Shown here: positions 1 to 4,744 of the stretch, piece after piece | Layout of the letters: each line of letters opens with the position of its first letter | How positions within the stretch are numbered: the stretch's first letter is position 1 | Source: an uncultured bacterium | GTDB taxonomy: Bacteria; Bacteroidota; Ignavibacteria; Kapaibacteriales; UBA4661 | Assembly (NCBI GenBank): GCA_937899715.1 | Contig: CALCNX010000001.1 | Span: forward strand, 1-13,537 | DNA length: 13,537 nt | Reading direction: 5' to 3' | Position numbers and translations under genes: made by a program | The notes under the pieces: generated by a model | The model's input: only the letters and a program-made list of their open reading frames with translations | What the model was told of the DNA's origin: nothing | The model's database searches: none

Positions 1-293
1 AGCAGAACACGGCGAACACGGAATCAAGCGCGACAGCGGCGGAAGAGTTATCGGCGCAAGCACGGGAACTTCGGGCACTCATCGCACGATTCCAGCTGAG
101 CACAAAGTCTGAGAGTAATGTGGGCGGATATGTGGCAAGTGCTATGCCGTCAGCAATTACCAAACAACACTTTGCAATGCCAACAAAACGATTTGGTTTA
201 CAGGCTAGTGCTGGCGGGAACAGCGACTATACGAGTGATTCGTTGGTACGGCACAGTGCAGCATTAGATAGTTCCGAGTTTGCCCGCTACTAA
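1..293 (+). CDS. Methyl-accepting chemotaxis protein, C-terminal end (partial)
   Basis: This is the 3' end of a gene that begins before the window; the reading frame starts at base 3 and stops with TAA at 291-293. The first residues carry the run EELSAQARELRALIARFQL, which is the usual end of the MCP signalling coiled coil (family knowledge: AEELxxQAxxLxxLVxxFxL). After it comes a tail of about 60 residues rich in Ser, Ala, Gly and Thr, probably a flexible tether. The protein ends in EFARY, which fits the C-terminal CheR/CheB docking pattern x-[HFYW]-x-x-[HFYW]. The sensor part is not visible, so the ligand is unknown. The family call is good for such a short fragment, and the docking role is inference. 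Confidence 0.8.
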   Translation, partial: QNTANTESSATAAEELSAQARELRALIARFQLSTKSESNVGGYVASAMPSAITKQHFAMPTKRFGLQASAGGNSDYTSDSLVRHSAALDSSEFARY

Positions 294-334
294 TTTGTAC
301 TATTTGAATGACTGACTGATGTGGTGAAAAAAAT

Positions 335-1528
335 ATGAATATTGCACATTTCTGCGCTTCGATTGAGCCGGGCAAAGACGGCGTTGCACGGGTTCTTGAG
401 GAAATAACTCGCTTTAATAACAGCAAAAACATCTCTTCGCTCTTTGTTACTGCCGTAAGCGCAGGTCGCACGGATGTTTGTTCCATCGAAGTGGCATCAA
501 TAGGGATACCCAAATACGATGGCTACAGACTTTCTGTCTCCTCGGCGGGATATATTCAACGTCGCATGGAAGCGCTGGATTTTATGCCCGACGTAATACA
601 CCTTCATTCGCCGTGTACGCTTGGTTTGGCGGGGATTGCGTTAGCAAGGCGCTTCGGTATTCCTGTCGTGGCGACGTATCACACGCATTTCCCGACATAT
701 TTGCAGCATCATGGTTTTCGCTTTCTTGACCCGCTTGCACGAGCGTATTTGCGGTACTTTTACAATCGTTGTGATATGGTGCTTGTCCCGTCGGAAACGC
801 TGTGCGAGGAACTTCGCGCACATGGTGTTCGGAACGTGCAGTTTCTACCACACGGAATTGATGTCTCGGCGTTTCACAAATCGTTTGCATCGTGCGAGCG
901 GAGAAAAGAGGTGCTTGGAGACGATGAGCATACAAAAACGATACTGCTCTATGTGGGGCGTTTAGTATGGGAGAAAAATATACGTTTCATGGCAGAGGCA
1001 GTGCGTCCGCTTCTCAGAACTCGCAAGGATGTTGCGTTGCTCATAGTCGGTACGGGACCAGCTGAAGAAGAATTACAAGTAATGCTTCCCGAAGCACATT
1101 TCTTAGGCTTCCGAGCAGGGCGCGAACTTTCCGAGCTGTACGCATCAAGCGATATTTTTGTCTTTCCGTCCGACACAGAGACCTTTGGCAATGTGACGCT
1201 TGAAGCCCTCGCCTCCGGTTTGCCATGCGTGGTTGCCGATGCGGGCGGCTCAGCAGATTTGATACAGAACGGCGAAAACGGCTTCAAAGTTTCTCCGCGC
1301 GATGTTTCCGCTTTTCGGGTTGCAGTGGTGCGGTTGCTGGATGATACAGAGCTGCGGCACCAAATGGCAGAAAAAGCGTTTCACTCAGCGCAAAAATCCT
1401 CGTGGGATGGAGTCTTGGAGCGAATGGTGATGCTATACGGTAATCTTCTGTTCGATAAGCATTGCCGTATCGAAGCACGATACGATGGCACTTGTAGCGC
1501 TTGCCGCTACGTGCTTTTGTGTATGTAA
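335..1528 (+). CDS. Glycosyltransferase family 4 (GT-B fold, mannosyltransferase-like)
   Basis: The product is a cytoplasmic or membrane-associated retaining glycosyltransferase of about 397 residues, a normal GT4 length. The N-terminal Rossmann half has a PGKDGVAR glycine loop near residues 12-19, then VIHLHSP and ATYHTHFP, typical of the acceptor domain. The C-terminal half has LLYVGRLVWEKN and the E-x7-E motif (Glu282 and Glu290 in DTETFGNVTLEALASGLP), which contacts the nucleotide sugar in this family. The closest look is to the MgtA/PimB-like alpha-mannosyltransferases of glycolipid synthesis; donor and acceptor cannot be read from the sequence. The ATG at 335 follows an A-rich GGTGAAAAAAAT. 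The last 20 residues include three Cys and are encoded by inverted repeats, so this tail may not be part of the conserved enzyme. It stands alone between the MCP end and the Rrf2 gene. Confidence 0.9.
   Translation: MNIAHFCASIEPGKDGVARVLEEITRFNNSKNISSLFVTAVSAGRTDVCSIEVASIGIPKYDGYRLSVSSAGYIQRRMEALDFMPDVIHLHSPCTLGLAGIALARRFGIPVVATYHTHFPTYLQHHGFRFLDPLARAYLRYFYNRCDMVLVPSETLCEELRAHGVRNVQFLPHGIDVSAFHKSFASCERRKEVLGDDEHTKTILLYVGRLVWEKNIRFMAEAVRPLLRTRKDVALLIVGTGPAEEELQVMLPEAHFLGFRAGRELSELYASSDIFVFPSDTETFGNVTLEALASGLPCVVADAGGSADLIQNGENGFKVSPRDVSAFRVAVVRLLDDTELRHQMAEKAFHSAQKSSWDGVLERMVMLYGNLLFDKHCRIEARYDGTCSACRYVLLCM
1466..1516. repeat. Two adjacent hairpins at the 3' end of the glycosyltransferase gene
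   Basis: There is a perfect 7-bp stem CGTATCG (1466-1472) / CGATACG (1478-1484) with a 5-nt loop, then a perfect 6-bp stem GTAGCG (1494-1499) / CGCTAC (1505-1510), also with a 5-nt loop. AAGCAC (1473-1478) can instead pair with GTGCTT (1511-1516), which would extend the second stem at the expense of the first. Both lie inside the last codons. The second is followed by a short TTTT, so it might act as a weak terminator. Confidence 0.45.
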
Positions 1529-1533
1529 AAGCT

Positions 1534-1562
1534 GGCAATTAGTGAATGTACTTCACGTTGCC
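1534..1562. promoter_or_regulatory. Inverted repeat upstream of the Rrf2 gene (candidate operator or hairpin)
   Basis: GGCAA (1534-1538) and GTGAA (1542-1546) are mirrored by TTCAC (1552-1556) and TTGCC (1558-1562). This makes an imperfect palindrome 40-68 bases before the preferred Rrf2 start. Rrf2 proteins often repress their own gene from such dyads (family knowledge). No U-tract follows, so a terminator is less likely. The operator role is inference. Confidence 0.35.
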
Positions 1563-1601
1563 GTTTAAGCGAAAGTGAACGACCGAAAGGATAAACCCAC
1601 T

Positions 1602-2024
1602 ATGATTTCCAATGCCTGCGCCTACGCACTGCAAGCAATGATATATCTCGCCGCACAAGTACCCAACGCTTTTGTGGCGGTTGATACGGTTGCCCGAGAA
1701 GTGCATCTGCCGCCTGCTTTTTTGCGCAAAGTGATGCAAAAACTTGTGCAGGCAGGATTGGTTGTCGCCATGCGTGGTGCAGGCGGTGGAGTATGCTTGG
1801 CAATAGACAGTAAGCGGGTGTCGGTGTACGACATTATTCTCGCCATAGACGGTAACAAGCGGTTTGTACAATGTATGCTTCATCTTAAAGGATGTAGCGT
1901 TGAAAAACCCTGTCCGTTTCATGCAGAATGGACGGTGCAGCGCACCGCGATTCAACAGCAACTACAAGCACTTTCGTTGCATGATATTACGCAGACAGCA
2001 ACAATTTTTTATTTGGATATATAG
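1602..2024 (+). CDS. Rrf2-family transcriptional regulator with Fe-S-type cysteines
   Basis: This is a 140-residue DNA-binding protein of normal Rrf2 length. It opens with MISNACAYALQAMIYLA, the conserved N-terminal helix, followed by a winged helix with LPPAFLRKVMQKLVQAGLVVAMRGAGGGVCLA; the RGAxGGxxLA wing is a family hallmark. Cys91, Cys98 and Cys104 (C-x6-C-x5-C, then PFH) match the [Fe-S] ligands of IscR and NsrR, so it probably senses iron, redox state or NO. A GTG at 1575 would add nine residues, but ATG 1602 has a GAAAGGA about ten bases upstream and fits the family start. It lies just before the metal/redox cluster on the same strand and is the obvious candidate regulator of it (inference). 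A palindrome at 1534-1562 may be its own operator. Confidence 0.9.
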   Translation: MISNACAYALQAMIYLAAQVPNAFVAVDTVAREVHLPPAFLRKVMQKLVQAGLVVAMRGAGGGVCLAIDSKRVSVYDIILAIDGNKRFVQCMLHLKGCSVEKPCPFHAEWTVQRTAIQQQLQALSLHDITQTATIFYLDI

Positions 2025-2044
2025 CAGTTTTTAATGTAGCTTTG
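2012..2044 (+). promoter_or_regulatory. Candidate Bacteroidetes-type promoter for the metal/redox cluster
   Basis: TTTG at 2012-2015 and TAGCTTTG at 2037-2044 are 21 bases apart and match the known Bacteroidetes -33 TTTG / -7 TAnnTTTG pattern. They overlap the end of the Rrf2 gene and lie about 60 bases before the GTG at 2106. A separate TATAAT at 2059-2064 has no good -35 partner. Motif match only. Confidence 0.35.
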
Positions 2045-2105
2045 TCGGCATTACTTGGTATAATAAGCGAGACTTTTGGGTAAACAAACATAATTAAAGC
2101 CTTTT

Positions 2106-2474
2106 GTGAAAAGCCTTTTGTCAATATTGCTTCTTGTCTTAATAACGATCCACCTCAACGCATCATTGTTGGTGTGGGGCGCGTATTCGCTGTTCCAAAA
2201 ACAAATTGCCGAGAAGTATTGCGAGGTCTATTTTGAAGACCGCCTGTGTAACGGACAGTGCTTTGTTCGCAAAATTATCATCAAAACTGAGCAACAAGAG
2301 CAAAAACAAACCTCGCCCCAAATTCGTATTTCGGAACTCTCTCCCGCCATTACGGAAGATATACTTGTGCCAAGTAATTCGGTTACAATGAAGAAGCAAT
2401 TAAGGTCGCCATTCCTTGCATCTACCCTGCTTTCAGGTTTTCTGCCTTCGGTCTTTCATCCTCCAACCGTATAA
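2106..2474 (+). CDS. Small membrane-anchored Cys-motif protein (C-x8-CNGQC, FHPP end), copy 1
   Basis: This is a 122-residue protein that starts with a GTG. It has a hydrophobic N-terminal segment (residues 4-30) that could be a signal anchor, so the rest is probably periplasmic. Cys39, Cys48 and Cys52 form C-x8-C-N-G-Q-C, followed by a charged Lys/Glu/Gln stretch and a C-terminal end FHPPTV. The gene at 3989 has the same layout (first Cys also at residue 39, CDGCC, end FQPPRA), so the two are paralogues. Similar short proteins are, to my recollection, common in Bacteroidota next to metal TonB receptors and have no assigned function. The motif suggests thiol or metal binding (inference). No strong ribosome site is seen. 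A candidate promoter lies at 2012-2044 and a hairpin follows at 2509-2527. Confidence 0.75.
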   Translation: MKSLLSILLLVLITIHLNASLLVWGAYSLFQKQIAEKYCEVYFEDRLCNGQCFVRKIIIKTEQQEQKQTSPQIRISELSPAITEDILVPSNSVTMKKQLRSPFLASTLLSGFLPSVFHPPTV

Positions 2475-2827
2475 TTCTAGCCGCTCTTCCCTTGAGCCTA
2501 TTAAAGTAAGCACTTTTAGCAAGTGCTGCTGTTTTCGTACACACGTTCTGACTTAATACCGACACACGCTCTGTTTGTTTAGAGTGGTTTGCTTACTTGC
2601 ACTCCGCTTTGTATCTGCTTGCGTGATGTGCCTGAATTTTCTTATCGCATACCAATTTAACTACCATGACACACTTATCAAACCATCAAGGTCATCCGGC
2701 ACATATACACCATGACCGTATTCCATCACATCTGTTACGTCAGCAAACAAATTTTCTTCTTCCGCGTTTGAAATATACCGCTCCCATCGGCTATCACACA
2801 GGCAATAAAAACAAAAGCCTGTTTTAT
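2475..2827. other. Stretch without a clear gene, between the first Cys protein and the HMA gene
   Basis: It holds the hairpin at 2509-2527 and then about 130 bases with no motif I recognise. From 2666 an open frame runs in phase with the HMA gene and would add 54 residues, His-rich at first (HPAHIHHDR), before the preferred start. I could not decide whether this is real coding sequence or leader. No RNA gene was recognised. Confidence 0.5.
2509..2531 (+). terminator. Possible weak intrinsic terminator after the first Cys protein
   Basis: AGCACTT (2509-2515) and AAGTGCT (2521-2527) form a perfect 7-bp stem with a 5-nt loop, followed by GCTGTTTT. The T-run is short and displaced, so this may only attenuate transcription into the HMA gene. 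Confidence 0.4.
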
Positions 2828-3175
2828 ATGCTGGTGAGTTTTATTGCCCTTTATTGGGCATGGATTTGTAATACTGATTGGATTTTGAGTTTCTTCAAAT
2901 CTGTTGCTCCTCTCTTGTTTTTTGTACTCTTTACCTCAAATATTCAAGCACAACAAACAATTTCTAAACAAGAAAGGTTCTGGGTTGCAGGTGTCTGTGA
3001 TGGTTGCAAAAAAGAGATTGAAAAAGCTGCTAAAGAAGTGAAGGGCGTTCAAAAAGCAGAATGGGATTTGAAAACAAAACTTGTTACGATTGATTACAAT
3101 TCGGCTCAAACCAGCCCCGAAGCACTCAAAAAAGCACTTGTGTCAACAGGTCGTAAAGTAAAAGTCTCCAAGTGA
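2828..3175 (+). CDS. Exported heavy-metal-associated (HMA) domain protein
   Basis: The last 75 or so residues form one HMA/copper-chaperone fold: FWVAGVCDGCKKEIEKAAKEV, then GVQKAEWDLKTKLVTIDY and SPEALKKALVSTG, the usual beta-alpha-beta-beta-alpha pattern. The CxxC (codons at 2996 and 3005) is the metal site, in a CDGC version. Before it, SFFKSVAPLLFFVLFTSNIQA-QQ reads as a cleavable signal peptide, placing the domain in the periplasm. The start is uncertain. The open frame begins at ATG 2666, which would put 80 odd residues before the signal peptide. ATG 2828 is the nearest ATG, and TTG 2885 gives the cleanest signal peptide; none has a clear ribosome site. Probable role: metal chaperone or scavenger in the cluster with the redoxin and TonB receptor. 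Copper is inferred from the family. Confidence 0.8.
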   Translation: MLVSFIALYWAWICNTDWILSFFKSVAPLLFFVLFTSNIQAQQTISKQERFWVAGVCDGCKKEIEKAAKEVKGVQKAEWDLKTKLVTIDYNSAQTSPEALKKALVSTGRKVKVSK

Positions 3176-3315
3176 AGAAACAATTTGTTTTCTACACAAT
3201 CCACTTTCTACGCCAACAATTTTATCACTCCCAAGACAAAACTATATGGTTTACAGCCGTTAGTGTGGTAGAATATTTGGTTATACTAAAATTGTTCACA
3301 CGAAACATAATCATC

Positions 3316-3975
3316 ATGAATCCACTTTGGAAACGCTTCGGTATTGCTGCTCTGGGTATTACAGGCGGAATACTTGGATTAGCATTGTTTCTTCGCGCAA
3401 GTCGTTATGAGGAAACGCAATCTGGCACCGACACATCGCATTTACACAGCTCCAAATATGACCACTCAAACTGCGCACGACTGCTTTGGGGCAAACAACT
3501 TCCACGAACAACACACCCTCTTACAGACCTAAACGGCGCCGAAATTGACTTGAAAGCACTCTCGGAGAAACATACTTCGGTTTTGCTCGTGCGGTATTTA
3601 GGTTACTCATGCTCCCATTGTATTGAACAACTTATTGCACTGAATAAACGTGCAGATACCTTACGCCAACTGAATGTGCGGGTAATTGCGTTCAGCGAAG
3701 ATGATGCGGAACAAAATGCGGTACTTATGAAAAAGTATCAGTTTGACCCCACTGTTTTCACACTCGCTTCTGATACGGATAATCGCATTGGCAGACGCTT
3801 TGGGGCAGTCTTCAAAGAACCCAACGGAGAGGAGACCAATCTTCATGCTGCAATCGTTGTGCGGCGTGATACAATTATGTACGCAGTAATGGATATTAAG
3901 CCGTTTATGGCTATTGATTCGCTGGTCAAAGAATCCCAGCGCACAAAGCCCTTGCGCCCAACACCAACACTATAA
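3316..3975 (+). CDS. Membrane-anchored thioredoxin-fold redoxin (AhpC/TSA-like) with CSHC
   Basis: This is a 219-residue protein. Residues 8-26 (FGIAALGITGGILGLALFL) form a membrane anchor, and the rest should face the periplasm. The core runs LTDLNGAEIDLKAL, then VLLVRYLGYSCSHCIEQL with Cys99 and Cys102, then VRVIAFSEDDAEQNAVLMKKYQF and ASDTDNRIGRRFGAVF, the thioredoxin/peroxiredoxin order. A CxxC points to a disulfide reductase or thiol redoxin rather than a one-Cys peroxidase. The open frame extends back to a GTG at 3172 overlapping the HMA stop, but those 48 residues look unlike a redoxin, so ATG 3316 is preferred. Probable job: keep the Cys pairs of the neighbouring HMA and small Cys proteins reduced, or pass electrons to the metal (inference). 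The 140-base gap before it shows no clear promoter. Confidence 0.75.
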   Translation: MNPLWKRFGIAALGITGGILGLALFLRASRYEETQSGTDTSHLHSSKYDHSNCARLLWGKQLPRTTHPLTDLNGAEIDLKALSEKHTSVLLVRYLGYSCSHCIEQLIALNKRADTLRQLNVRVIAFSEDDAEQNAVLMKKYQFDPTVFTLASDTDNRIGRRFGAVFKEPNGEETNLHAAIVVRRDTIMYAVMDIKPFMAIDSLVKESQRTKPLRPTPTL

Positions 3976-3988
3976 CTCTTTCAGCATC

Positions 3989-4372
3989 ATGCTTCGGTCA
4001 ATTTCTATATCGCTTCTTATCGTTTTGTACGTGTTCTCCACGTGCAGAGCATTTGTGCCGTTTCTGCATTATGCGGTAGATAAGGATTTTTATGCTGAAC
4101 GGTGTATCAACAAAAGCAAACCCGAATTAGAATGCGATGGCTGCTGCCAAATCGTCAAAGAAGTGCAAGAAGAAATACAAAAGGGGCAGTCTCCACAATC
4201 TTCTCCAACCAATACTGACCGATTAACACAATCTGAAACACCTCATATTCTCCACTCCGGCGAAAATCTTCCTGCACCGCAAGTCGCAATGGGTACGGTT
4301 GCCTATACCTCAGACAATCACGGTCTTGCCGACGGTTTCTTTTTCCTGCCTTTCCAGCCGCCTCGCGCTTAA
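3989..4372 (+). CDS. Small membrane-anchored Cys-motif protein (C-x9-CDGCC, FQPP end), copy 2
   Basis: This is a 127-residue paralogue of the gene at 2106. The N-terminus MLRSISISLLIVLYVFST is a signal anchor. Cys39, Cys49 and Cys53 (C-x9-C-D-G-C-C) match Cys39, Cys48 and Cys52 of copy 1, with an extra Cys52 here. The motif is flanked by KSKPEL and KEVQEEIQKG, and the protein ends FQPPRA against FHPPTV in copy 1. The middle is low-complexity and polar. The open frame reaches back to 3914 inside the redoxin gene, but ATG 3989, 13 bases after the redoxin stop, gives the proper signal sequence. It is probably in one operon with the redoxin. Its stop overlaps the stop of the reverse-strand gene at 4369 by two bases (convergent ends). 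Function unknown; metal or thiol handling is inferred. Confidence 0.75.
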   Translation: MLRSISISLLIVLYVFSTCRAFVPFLHYAVDKDFYAERCINKSKPELECDGCCQIVKEVQEEIQKGQSPQSSPTNTDRLTQSETPHILHSGENLPAPQVAMGTVAYTSDNHGLADGFFFLPFQPPRA

Positions 4373-4695
4373 AACCTCACACCGACAAGCGGAATTACCT
4401 CGCGTAATCCGTCCAAAACCATCACCCCTGCAATAACTTCTTGTACACTGCTTGAAATATGAGCAGTGGTGCAGGTTGTGTGCTTGCCGTCGGAAACATC
4501 AACGTTTGCATTTTTACTGTTGCTGTCGTAGCCGAGACACTGTGCTATATGCGTGGGCAGAATAAGCCGTCGCACTGTGCGGTCAATACTTGCTTCAACC
4601 GAAATGCTTCGCGTTTGTTTCTCCGAGCCATGTTCACGCTTAAATACCGCTTCATCACTCAATCGCGTGATGGTCAGTGTTATATATTCGTTCAT
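4369..4695 (-). CDS. Short protein resembling a degenerate clan-AA aspartic protease
   Basis: The product is a 108-residue reverse-strand protein. Upstream of its ATG the strand reads AAAGAGGTCAC, a good Shine-Dalgarno at normal spacing. The layout resembles small bacterial clan-AA (retropepsin-like) proteases: SVEASIDRTVRRLILPTHIA then LGY where the family has A-x-V-DTGA-x-x-L-x-x-P and LGL, then VDVSDGK for V-x-LADG, and VMVLDGLREVIPLVG for LVLPGxxEPLLG. The catalytic DTG is DRT here (Asp38-Arg39-Thr40). The protein stops right after LVG, where family members have about 20 more residues. It is therefore probably inactive: a relic, or a protein with a new role. The overlapping forward open frame (4459-4740) looks like its shadow. 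It is convergent with the small Cys gene and divergent from the TonB receptor, 49 bases away. Gene likely, family tentative. Confidence 0.5.
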   Translation of the reverse strand: MNEYITLTITRLSDEAVFKREHGSEKQTRSISVEASIDRTVRRLILPTHIAQCLGYDSNSKNANVDVSDGKHTTCTTAHISSSVQEVIAGVMVLDGLREVIPLVGVRF

Positions 4696-4744
4696 GTGAC
4701 CTCTTTATTCTATTTTTTGCAAAAAAATTCTCTGACATAAAGCT

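Noticed and set aside
2666..2827. His-rich N-terminal extension (HPAHIHHDR) of the HMA protein as a metal-binding domain
   Set aside because: It would sit before the signal peptide, has no ribosome site, and secreted HMA proteins start at the signal. Kept only as an alternative start.
3172..3315. GTG start at 3172 overlapping the HMA stop, which would couple the redoxin to the HMA gene
   Set aside because: The added 48 residues do not resemble a redoxin N-terminus, and ATG 3316 gives a clean membrane anchor.
4459..4740. Forward open frame of 93 codons before the TonB receptor
   Set aside because: It overlaps the reverse-strand gene at 4369-4695, which has a better ribosome site and a family-like layout; the forward product resembles nothing.
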